Shown: positions 1-6,168 of the stretch, in pieces
Numbering within the stretch: the stretch's first letter is position 1
How the letters are laid out: every line of letters begins with the position of its first letter
Assembly: GCA_017628675.1 (NCBI GenBank)
Contig: JAGBYS010000194.1
Location: 1 to 8,589, forward strand
From: Tidjanibacter sp.
GTDB lineage: Bacteria; Bacteroidota; Bacteroidia; Bacteroidales; Rikenellaceae
Reading direction: 5' to 3'
DNA length: 8,589 bases
Notes under the pieces: generated by a model
Database searches by the model: none
Told to the model about the DNA's origin: nothing
Seen by the model: only the letters and a program-made list of their open reading frames with translations
Program-made: the position numbers and the translations under genes

Positions 1-511
1 TGGGGGCAGCGATTGAGGCCAGCAGAGCGATCTCACGCTGGGCACTTGCGCCCATCTCCACGATGGCAAACTCCGTGGAGCGAGGAATCGAAAGCAGCGT
101 CAGCGGCACACCGATGTGGTTATTCAGGTTGCCCTGTGTGTAGCAAATCCTAAACTTTCTGGAGAGCACTGCAGCGACCAACTCCTTGGTGGTCGTCTTG
201 CCATTTGTGCCCGTAATTGCAAGCACCGGAATGGCAAGTCTCTGGCGATGCAGATGGGCCATAGCCTGGAGCGCCTCAAGCACATCCTCAACCAGCACAT
301 ATCTTTCATCCACAGCCACTTGTGGGTCATCCATAACAGCCACCACAGCACCCGCTTCGAGTGCCGAAGAGGCATACTTATTGCCATCGAAATTGCCGCC
401 CTTAAGGGCAAAGAACATCTGGCCCTTTTGAACCTTGCGGCTATCGGTCTGCACCCCCTCGGAGGAGCAGAAAATATCATACAATCGCTCTACAATCTCT
501 TGCTCTATCAT
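1..511 (-). CDS. murF: UDP-N-acetylmuramoyl-tripeptide--D-alanyl-D-alanine ligase MurF (N-terminal part, cut by window edge)
   Basis: MurF is the cytoplasmic ATP-dependent ligase that adds D-Ala-D-Ala to the UDP-MurNAc-tripeptide, the last cytoplasmic step of peptidoglycan precursor synthesis. 170 codons are visible, starting MIEQEIVERLYDIF. Residues about 21-45 carry the Mur N-terminal substrate-binding signature (TDSRKVQKGQMFFALKG...FDG). The ATP-binding P-loop GTNGKTTTKE is at about 101-110, followed by GNLNNHIGVPLTLL at 127-140, which is typical of MurF and separates it from MurC, MurD and MurE. The EMG segment is present at 152-154, but the residues after it read ASAQREI rather than the more usual N-H-x-G-E-I. 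The ATG at 509-511 lies 15 bp downstream of the manC stop, so the two genes are almost certainly cotranscribed from the promoter at 1676-1706. The C-terminal ligase domain lies outside the window. Confidence 0.96.
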   Translation of the reverse strand, partial: MIEQEIVERLYDIFCSSEGVQTDSRKVQKGQMFFALKGGNFDGNKYASSALEAGAVVAVMDDPQVAVDERYVLVEDVLEALQAMAHLHRQRLAIPVLAITGTNGKTTTKELVAAVLSRKFRICYTQGNLNNHIGVPLTLLSIPRSTEFAIVEMGASAQREIALLASIAAP

Positions 512-526
512 CTCTCTTTAGGCCCA

Positions 527-1609
527 CTAAATATGTTTTTCGCCCGTCTCGAATTTCACATTCTCAATGAATCGTTTGATGTGCTGCTCTGCCTTGCGGG
601 GGCAGACCATCAGGACATCGTCCGTATCGACCACAATGTAGTCCTTGAGTCCCTCGAGCACAGCAATCTTATCCGAGGGGAGTTTTATGATGCAGTTCTC
701 CGTGTCGAAGGTGAAAGTGCCCATACGCAGCGTATTGCCCTGCTCGTCCTTGGCCGAGTGCTGGTAGATGGAGCCCCAGGTACCCAGGTCGCTCCAACCG
801 AAGTCACTGCAGCGCACCCACACATTCGAGGAGCGCTCCATAATGCCGTAGTCGACCGAAATGCCACCACACTCGGGATAGACCCTATCAATCTCGGCCT
901 GCTCCATAGGGGTGCCATAGCTGTCACGAATCGAATCGAGCAGCTGGTAGGTTTCGCTCTGATGCTCCTTGAAGGCGGCCAGGATGGTATCCACACTCCA
1001 AACAAAGATACCCGAGTTCCAGAAATACTCGCCACTATCCACAAAGACCTTGGCCAGATCCAAACTGGGTTTCTCGGTGAAGGTCTTTACTTTGTTGAAC
1101 TTGCCATAGACCTCTCGCTTGCTGACCTGGATGTAGCCATAGCCCGTCTCGGGGCGGGTGGGTTGCAGGCCGATGGTGAGCAGCGTCTCGGGCACCTCGT
1201 CGGTGAAGTCCAAGCACTGCTGAATAACCTCGCAGAAGTGATGCTCGTTGAGAATCAGGTGGTCCGAAGGGCTCACAACCATCGTCGCATCGGGATTCAG
1301 GCTGCGGATATGCATAGCCGCATAGGCAATACAGGGGCCCGTATTCCTGCCCACAGGCTCACACAAAACCTGCGAGGCGCTAATCTCGGGAATCTCCTCC
1401 AACACCATATCGCGATAGCCCGCATTGGTGGCTACCAAGATATTCTCCACGGGGATAATGTTGGCAAAACGATCAAAAGTTGCACGCAGCAGACTCTTGC
1501 CCGTTCCGAGCACATCGAGAAACTGTTTTGGCCTTGAGTGGCGGCTGATGGGCCAGAATCGGCTGCCGACTCCGCCCGCCATAATCACACAAAATTGGTT
1601 CTTGTTCAT
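527..1609 (-). CDS. manC: Mannose-1-phosphate guanylyltransferase (GDP-mannose pyrophosphorylase), short form without isomerase domain
   Basis: This cytoplasmic enzyme makes GDP-mannose from mannose-1-phosphate and GTP, feeding mannose, fucose and rhamnose-type sugars into surface glycans. The 360-residue protein begins MNKNQFCVIMAGG. It has the nucleotidyltransferase signature AGGVGSRFWPISR at about 11-23, EPVGRNT at 84-90, SPSDH at 113-117, FTEKP at 177-181, WNSGIF at 197-202 and GWSDLGTW at 271-278. It ends after the linker-like DTDDVLMVCPRKAEQHIKRF stretch, so it lacks the C-terminal cupin phosphomannose isomerase domain of bifunctional ManC/AlgA enzymes. The open frame extends upstream to an ATG at 1678, but that start adds 23 unconserved residues and lies at or before the predicted transcription start; the ATG at 1609 is therefore preferred. 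It is the first gene of a manC-murF pair. Function is secure; the symbol could equally be manC or gmp. Confidence 0.95.
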   Translation of the reverse strand: MNKNQFCVIMAGGVGSRFWPISRHSRPKQFLDVLGTGKSLLRATFDRFANIIPVENILVATNAGYRDMVLEEIPEISASQVLCEPVGRNTGPCIAYAAMHIRSLNPDATMVVSPSDHLILNEHHFCEVIQQCLDFTDEVPETLLTIGLQPTRPETGYGYIQVSKREVYGKFNKVKTFTEKPSLDLAKVFVDSGEYFWNSGIFVWSVDTILAAFKEHQSETYQLLDSIRDSYGTPMEQAEIDRVYPECGGISVDYGIMERSSNVWVRCSDFGWSDLGTWGSIYQHSAKDEQGNTLRMGTFTFDTENCIIKLPSDKIAVLEGLKDYIVVDTDDVLMVCPRKAEQHIKRFIENVKFETGEKHI

Positions 1610-1670
1610 CACAAATGCAATGTTTTTGGGTCGAGGTGCGTTATTTTTGCACAACTTCCCTCGGTTACTA

Positions 1671-1702
1671 TTGGACAAAAGTACGAAATTTTACTACCTT
1701 TG
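1671..1702 (+). promoter_or_regulatory. Bacteroidota-type promoter for the pssA operon
   Basis: TTGG at 1671-1674 provides the -33 element, and TACCTTTG at 1695-1702 matches the TAnnTTTG -7 consensus, with 21 bp between the TTG and the -7 box. Transcription would start near 1706-1709, giving a leader of roughly 50 nt to the pssA ATG at 1756. The minus-strand -7 box for manC lies inside this spacer, and the minus-strand -33 box directly abuts this -7 box. Confidence 0.75.
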
Positions 1703-1706
1703 CCAA
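1676..1706 (-). promoter_or_regulatory. Bacteroidota-type promoter for manC-murF
   Basis: Reading the minus strand, a TTGG -33 element (1706-1703) is followed after a 20-bp spacer by TACTTTTG (1683-1676), a full match to the TAnnTTTG -7 consensus of the Bacteroidota housekeeping sigma factor. The predicted start near 1668-1672 gives a leader of about 60 nt to the manC ATG at 1609. It interleaves with the plus-strand promoter. No transcript data are available, so this rests on motif match and position. Confidence 0.7.
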
Positions 1707-1755
1707 TTATTATACCACTTTTATTTAGCACTACTGCTATTTTAGAACGCAAAAA

Positions 1756-2481
1756 ATGAAAATAAAGTATTTTACACTGCCAAATATTCTCACACTCGGC
1801 AATCTGCTTTGCGGAATGATGGCCACCCTCTGTGCCATAGCACACATCTGGGACCCACAGAGCACCCCGATCACTCTCCCGCTGGCCTTCATTGCAGCCT
1901 CGGCCATCTTCGATTTTCTTGACGGCTTTGCCGCCCGACTGACGGGTCAGTACTCGCCTCTTGGCGTGCAGCTCGACTCGCTGGCCGATATGGTCAGTTT
2001 CGGTGTGACCCCCTCGATGGTGCTCGTAGCGATGTTCAATGACGCCGGAGGCGAGGGCTGGTGGTGGATGATGTGCCTGCTGGTGGCACTCTTCTCGGCC
2101 CTGCGCCTTGCACGCTTCAATATCGACGAGGAGCAACACGAGAGCTTCATCGGTCTGCCCACGCCCGCACTCGCCATTGCCGTAGGCTCCATTGCCTGGG
2201 CCACCTCGGAGGGCACTATCGCACTCAATCCAAGCCACATACTCGCCAGTAGCGTTGTGGGTGCCTGGTTGCTCATCTCCCCCTTGAGGATGTTCTCGCT
2301 CAAGTTCAAGGGCTTTTCGGCTCGCGAGCCAAAGAATCGTCTGCGCTACACATTCCTGCTGCTCTCGCTGGCCATACTGATTATTGGCGGAGCGGGCACA
2401 GCCTGGTGTATCATACTTCTGTACATTATCATCTCGATCCTTATGAACCTCTTTGGGTCGAAAACAAACAAAACCGAATAA
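1756..2481 (+). CDS. pssA: CDP-diacylglycerol--serine O-phosphatidyltransferase (phosphatidylserine synthase, type II membrane form)
   Basis: This integral membrane enzyme condenses CDP-diacylglycerol with L-serine to give phosphatidylserine and CMP, the committed step to phosphatidylethanolamine. The 241-residue protein carries the complete CDP-alcohol phosphotransferase motif: D53-x2-D56-G57-x2-A60-R61-x8-G70-x3-D74-x3-D78, with all the metal-binding aspartates present. The N-terminal start MKIKYFTLPNILTLGNLLCG is typical of the bacterial PssA family, and several hydrophobic membrane segments follow (about 10-30, 40-56, 104-118, 134-150, 160-176 and 200-230). The length is normal. The ATG at 1756 follows an A-rich leader (gaacgcaaaaa) with no clear Shine-Dalgarno, as is common in this phylum. 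It is the first gene of an operon; the next gene starts 9 bp after its stop. Confidence 0.95.
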   Translation: MKIKYFTLPNILTLGNLLCGMMATLCAIAHIWDPQSTPITLPLAFIAASAIFDFLDGFAARLTGQYSPLGVQLDSLADMVSFGVTPSMVLVAMFNDAGGEGWWWMMCLLVALFSALRLARFNIDEEQHESFIGLPTPALAIAVGSIAWATSEGTIALNPSHILASSVVGAWLLISPLRMFSLKFKGFSAREPKNRLRYTFLLLSLAILIIGGAGTAWCIILLYIIISILMNLFGSKTNKTE

Positions 2482-2490
2482 GAAGATACT

Positions 2491-4614
2491 GTGAAAAAAG
2501 GAATCTACATACTCTCTCTACTTGCTGCAATGCTCCTGGGCCGTGAGGGCTCCTTGTGGGCCCAGACTATGTCCGCCTCGGACCTGGGTCGTATGAGCGA
2601 ACAGATGGCAGCAATGCAGAACAATAACCCCTACTCACAAGAACAAGAGCTCGACGAAAACGGCAACCCCATTGAGCAGGAAGAGCAGGCCGACTCGGTG
2701 AGAGTCAAGGAGATAATGCCTCTGGAGTCCTACTTCTTCAACGACAGCATACGCTACCAGAAACACTTCAAGTGGGTGGCCGACACCTACACCAACCACG
2801 TGCATATGATGCCCGTGGATACGCTCCTTGGTGAGTTCAATCGCGACTATGTATTCCAGAGGGAGGATGTGGGCGACGCCAATGTGGGCATCCTCGGCGG
2901 TGTATCCACCCCGCTGAACTTCTTCCGCCGCCCCTCGGGCAACAACTTCGACTTCACGGATGCCTACTACGCCTACCTCTTCACAACGGAGAACGCTGTC
3001 CACTACAACAACAAGCGCCCCTACACCTCGCTCGCCTACCAGACAGCAGGTCAGAAGCGCTATGCCGAGGACAAACTCGAGGTGCTCCACGCCCAGAACA
3101 TAACCCCCTCGACGGGTTTCAATGTGCGCTACAACAGCTACCACTCGCGCGGCATCTACACCTGGCAACGAGGTAAGGTTCAGGACTTTGCAGCCGCCAT
3201 TGCCCACACCGGCAAGCGCTATTCACTCCACGCCGGCGTCATCACCAACTCCATCTCTCAGAGGGAGAACGGCGGTCTGGTGGAGGCTTGGCACGTGAGC
3301 GACACCCTCTATGAGTCGGCACAAGGTCTGCCGATGAAGATGGCCGATGCGCTCAACAAGGCCACCAACACCTCATTCTACGCCGTGCAGAGTTTCGGCA
3401 TACCCTTCACGCCTATGAGCGACTCGGTATTCACAATGGCCGACCGCACAGCCATACACTTCGGCCACGCCATCACCTTCAACCGTTGGGGCCGTCGCTA
3501 CACCGACACTCGCAAGGGTACGACCTACAACATAACCGACCGTCAGGGCCGAGTGGTCGAAACGCTCAACTACTACGACAACTGGTTCATAGACCCCAAT
3601 ACCACAAGCGATACGCTCACCGAGTCGTTGCTCTCCAACCGACTCTTTGTGCAGTTTGTGCCCTACGACCGCAACGGTGTCTTGGGTACTATCGATGGCG
3701 GTGTGGGTTGGGATCACCACGAGTACCAGCACTTCCGTATGGACGACTACCTGAAGGGCCAAAAGAGCGACAAGTACAACACCTTCTACCTCTATGCCGA
3801 TGCGCAGGGTAAGATTGGCAAGTGGTTCGATTGGCACGGCAGGGCAAGGATCAATATGATTGGCTACCGTGCGGGCGACATCGATTTCGATGCCGATGCA
3901 GCCCTCCGCTTCTACATCAAAGATCTTCCCGTAACCCTCTCGGGCCAACTGAAATATGACCTTCAGAGCCCCTCCTATTGGGAGCAGCACTACTTCTCGA
4001 ACCACTTTGCCTGGGAGAACAACTTCCAGCGAGAAAACATCACGGAGATAAATGTGGCGCTGGATGTGCCGCTGACGGGCACCAAGATTGGTGTCAATCA
4101 GGCCATCATCAGCAACCCCATATACTACGGCACTGATGCCAAACCCTCGCAGGATATCGCCATCGAGAGCGTGTCGGCCATCTATCTGGAGCAGAACTTC
4201 ACCTTAGGAGGACTCCATCTGGACCACCGCATACTCTTCCAGCACAGCACCTCGGACATCTTCCCCGTGCCCCGTCTGGCGGGTCACATCTCCTACTACT
4301 ACACCTTCCAGCCCGTCAGGGATGTGCTCACGATGAAGGTGGGTGTGGACTGCTGGGCCAACACACCCTACTACGCTCAGGCCTACAACCCTGCACTGAT
4401 GACCTTCCACAACCAAAAGGATGTGTTGGTGGGCAACTACCCCTACGCCAACTTCTTCCTGACGGCCAAGTGGAAGACTATGAGAATCTTCGTTCAGTAT
4501 CAACACCTGAGCGAGGGACTTCTGGAAAACTACAAAGACTCCTTCAGCGTGCCCTTCTACCCCTACAACCGAGCACTACTGAAATACGGAGTTTGCTGGT
4601 ACTTCGATGACTAA
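2491..4614 (+). CDS. Putative outer-membrane beta-barrel porin (Porin_10-like)
   Basis: The 707-residue protein has a Sec signal peptide (MKKGIYILSLLAAMLL..., likely cleaved near SLWA|QTM). A Gln/Asn/Glu-rich linker follows (about 37-70, QNNNPYSQEQELDENGNP...). The remainder alternates polar and aromatic residues as in transmembrane beta strands, ending LLKYGVCWYFDD. The block from about 135 to 215 (STPLNFFRRP...YTSLAYQTAGQK...EVLHAQNITPSTGFNVRYNSY) resembles, from memory, the Bacteroidota 'putative porin' family Porin_10. A pore role is inferred; no substrate is indicated. Translation starts at GTG 2491, 9 bp after the pssA stop, with AGAAGA just upstream. Later ATG codons would lose the charged n-region of the signal peptide. 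The C-terminus ends in DD rather than the common terminal aromatic residue. The gene lies between pssA and a lytic transglycosylase gene in one operon. Confidence 0.8.
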   Translation: MKKGIYILSLLAAMLLGREGSLWAQTMSASDLGRMSEQMAAMQNNNPYSQEQELDENGNPIEQEEQADSVRVKEIMPLESYFFNDSIRYQKHFKWVADTYTNHVHMMPVDTLLGEFNRDYVFQREDVGDANVGILGGVSTPLNFFRRPSGNNFDFTDAYYAYLFTTENAVHYNNKRPYTSLAYQTAGQKRYAEDKLEVLHAQNITPSTGFNVRYNSYHSRGIYTWQRGKVQDFAAAIAHTGKRYSLHAGVITNSISQRENGGLVEAWHVSDTLYESAQGLPMKMADALNKATNTSFYAVQSFGIPFTPMSDSVFTMADRTAIHFGHAITFNRWGRRYTDTRKGTTYNITDRQGRVVETLNYYDNWFIDPNTTSDTLTESLLSNRLFVQFVPYDRNGVLGTIDGGVGWDHHEYQHFRMDDYLKGQKSDKYNTFYLYADAQGKIGKWFDWHGRARINMIGYRAGDIDFDADAALRFYIKDLPVTLSGQLKYDLQSPSYWEQHYFSNHFAWENNFQRENITEINVALDVPLTGTKIGVNQAIISNPIYYGTDAKPSQDIAIESVSAIYLEQNFTLGGLHLDHRILFQHSTSDIFPVPRLAGHISYYYTFQPVRDVLTMKVGVDCWANTPYYAQAYNPALMTFHNQKDVLVGNYPYANFFLTAKWKTMRIFVQYQHLSEGLLENYKDSFSVPFYPYNRALLKYGVCWYFDD

Positions 4615-5971
4615 ACGCCGTTCCATACGCATTGTTCTACTCCTTGCAGTGGGGCTTGTCTGCGGTGTTGTTGTAACCCACAACACCTCGGGGCCCGACT
4701 CTGGCGATGAGTCCCATTGGCGTATGGCCGTGGCCGAGCAGGTGGCAGGTTGTTGTGTGGCAGGAGGCGAGAGGTATAGTTTCGTGGCCGACCTTACGGA
4801 CTCGCTCGCCTTGCGCTGTGGCCACACCATAGACATCTCTCTCTCCACCCCCACGGAGAACATTTTGGAGGGACTCTCGACAGGCTCTTTGGACATTGCC
4901 GTCATCCCCTCCTATGCAAAAAAAATCTTCTCGGGCTATCCGACTGAGAGCCTCTACACCACCAACTATATACTTGTAATGCCCCGCTGGGCATCAATCG
5001 CCAAAGGCATAAACCCCACCGAGGCGTGGAAGGGCAAACGAGTGCTCTCGGATGTGGCATTCCACCACACCGCAACCTTCGAGGCGATGACCTTGTCGGG
5101 CGTCAGGTGTGACACCACACGACTTGACGGCCTTTCGATGGCACGCCAAGTGGTGGCAGGCAAGGCCGACGCCATCATCTGCGAGCCGAGCGATGCGGAG
5201 CTCATCCGCTTTCTCTACCGTGACCTTAGGCCCGTGGGCACCGTCGAGGAGCCCTATGAGGTGGTGCTGGTCTTTGCCAACAGACACACAAGAGGGGAGT
5301 TCAACAGAGCCCTCGAGGAGTTTTCGCTCACCGAGGAGTATGCCACAATGGTCGACATCTACTTTGGCGAGACCTCCGTGGCAGAGCGTTTCACCCACCT
5401 CAACTATCGCCCCACAAGGGTCATTGACGGCATCTCTGTGTGGGATAAGCAACTCCGACAGATATCCTCGCGTGTGGGTGTAGATTGGCGTCTGATGTCG
5501 GCTATGGCCTACCACGAGTCGCGCTTCCGCAACAACCAGGTATCCAACCGAGGGGCCGTCGGATTGATGCAGGTAACCCCCATCGTAATTGAGGATCTGA
5601 GGCTCGAGGGCGAGTATGACCTTAGCGACCCGAGTACCAATATCACCCTGGCGGCCAAACTCTTGCGTCGCAGTAGCAGGGCGCTCGGCTTCGGCGACTT
5701 CCCCACCACTGACGACCAGATGGCCATAATGGTAGCCAGCTACAACTGTGGCATCTCGCGCACTATGGAGGCCCAAAGGTTGGTGGAGGTGGCAGGAGGC
5801 AACCCCCACTCGTGGGCCGATGTAGAGGCGATGTTCCTCAATATGAACGACGCCGAGTGGGTTGCCGCAAACGACTGCAGGGTGCGCCGCTTCCGCGATG
5901 CCAAAATCACCATCGCCTACACCAACGGCGTAATGGAACTCTACAACACCTACTGCTCGGCCATCGAGTAG
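4607..5971 (+). CDS. mltF: MltF-like lytic murein transglycosylase (periplasmic-binding-protein domain plus SLT domain)
   Basis: The 454-residue envelope protein would cleave peptidoglycan glycan strands non-hydrolytically, giving anhydro-muropeptides. An N-terminal hydrophobic segment (about 7-24) after MTKRRSIR is a signal peptide or anchor; there is no good lipobox. Residues about 70-260 resemble a family 3 extracellular solute-binding domain (ENILEGLSTGSLDIAVIPS, the KGKRV stretch, AGKADAIICEPSDAELI). Residues about 275-395 are the SLT lysozyme-like domain: AYHESRF with candidate catalytic Glu304, GAVGLMQVTP at 316-325, NITLAAKLL at 345-353 and ASYNCG at 377-382. This domain order is that of MltF. 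Cys381 occupies a position that is often Ala or Val in related enzymes. The ATG lies inside the end of the porin gene (overlap ATGACTAA), which implies translational coupling. The exact MltF orthology is less certain than the family. Confidence 0.88.
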   Translation: MTKRRSIRIVLLLAVGLVCGVVVTHNTSGPDSGDESHWRMAVAEQVAGCCVAGGERYSFVADLTDSLALRCGHTIDISLSTPTENILEGLSTGSLDIAVIPSYAKKIFSGYPTESLYTTNYILVMPRWASIAKGINPTEAWKGKRVLSDVAFHHTATFEAMTLSGVRCDTTRLDGLSMARQVVAGKADAIICEPSDAELIRFLYRDLRPVGTVEEPYEVVLVFANRHTRGEFNRALEEFSLTEEYATMVDIYFGETSVAERFTHLNYRPTRVIDGISVWDKQLRQISSRVGVDWRLMSAMAYHESRFRNNQVSNRGAVGLMQVTPIVIEDLRLEGEYDLSDPSTNITLAAKLLRRSSRALGFGDFPTTDDQMAIMVASYNCGISRTMEAQRLVEVAGGNPHSWADVEAMFLNMNDAEWVAANDCRVRRFRDAKITIAYTNGVMELYNTYCSAIE

Positions 5972-5990
5972 CCCCCCTCACTTCACTCAC

Positions 5991-6011
5991 GCCCTCTTCC
6001 CTTTCGAGGGC
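5991..6011 (+). terminator. Weak hairpin after the pssA operon, possible terminator
   Basis: GCCCTC (5991-5996) pairs with GAGGGC (6006-6011) across a 9-nt pyrimidine-rich loop, starting 19 bp after the transglycosylase stop. No U-tract follows, so it is not a canonical intrinsic terminator; it could stabilise the 3' end or act with Rho. It is the only hairpin I see here. Confidence 0.3.
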
Positions 6012-6056
6012 CACACATCCCCACCCCCAAAGGGCACAAAAGCAGGAAAAAATCAC

Positions 6057-6092
6057 TTTTTGGAGAGGTAGTTGTACGATTTTCTCCAAAAA
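6057..6092. repeat. Perfect 10-bp-arm inverted repeat upstream of the lipoprotein gene (candidate operator)
   Basis: TTTTTGGAGA (6057-6066) and TCTCCAAAAA (6083-6092) are exact reverse complements separated by 16 bp. The centre falls on the candidate -33 element (6072-6074), and the right arm ends 5 bp before the -7 box at 6098. There is no coding sequence here. The position suits a regulator-binding site, but no known regulator motif was recognised. Confidence 0.55.
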
Positions 6093-6105
6093 TGCGTTAC
6101 CTTTG
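6072..6105 (+). promoter_or_regulatory. Candidate promoter for the lipoprotein-barrel operon
   Basis: TACCTTTG at 6098-6105 is a full TAnnTTTG -7 match. The nearest -33 candidate is TTG at 6072-6074 with a 23-bp spacer, longer than the usual 19-21, so an activator may help. The start would be near 6109-6112, leaving a leader of about 58 nt before the ATG at 6169. Confidence 0.6.
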
Positions 6106-6110
6106 CATAA

Positions 6111-6130
6111 TGTGTGCGTATGTGTGCGCA
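6111..6130. repeat. Tandem 10-bp repeat at the transcript start
   Basis: TGTGTGCGTA (6111-6120) is followed directly by TGTGTGCGCA (6121-6130), differing at one base. The second copy runs into the 8-bp palindrome GTGCGCAC (6124-6131). The repeat sits at or just after the predicted start of the lipoprotein transcript. Its function is unknown. Confidence 0.5.
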
Positions 6131-6168
6131 CGCGAGATGTGAAACAACCAAAAGAAAACAACCATTCT

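Noticed and set aside
116..1537. 473-codon plus-strand ORF opposite murF and manC
   Set aside because: It lies wholly antisense to two well-recognised genes, has no recognisable domain, and mirrors the low stop density of GC-rich coding DNA. It is a shadow ORF.
1610..1678. 23-residue N-terminal extension of ManC from the ATG at 1678
   Set aside because: That ATG lies at or before the predicted transcription start, and the added residues are unlike the family, which begins just before the AGGVGSR motif.
1726..1739. Small TAGCA/TGCTA hairpin in the pssA leader
   Set aside because: Only 5 bp with a 4-nt loop and no T-tract or riboswitch-like structure; expected by chance in a leader of this length.
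1609..2238. 209-codon minus-strand ORF across the divergent promoter region
   Set aside because: It overlaps pssA antisense and both predicted promoters, and has no recognisable protein signature.
4994..5809. 271-codon minus-strand ORF
   Set aside because: It is antisense to the MltF-like gene, is His/Gly/Val-rich with no known motif, and has no promoter. It is a shadow ORF.
5812..6168. Upstream in-frame extension of the lipoprotein ORF
   Set aside because: This part overlaps the transglycosylase gene in another frame, precedes the predicted promoter, and would bury the signal peptide and lipobox that begin at 6169.
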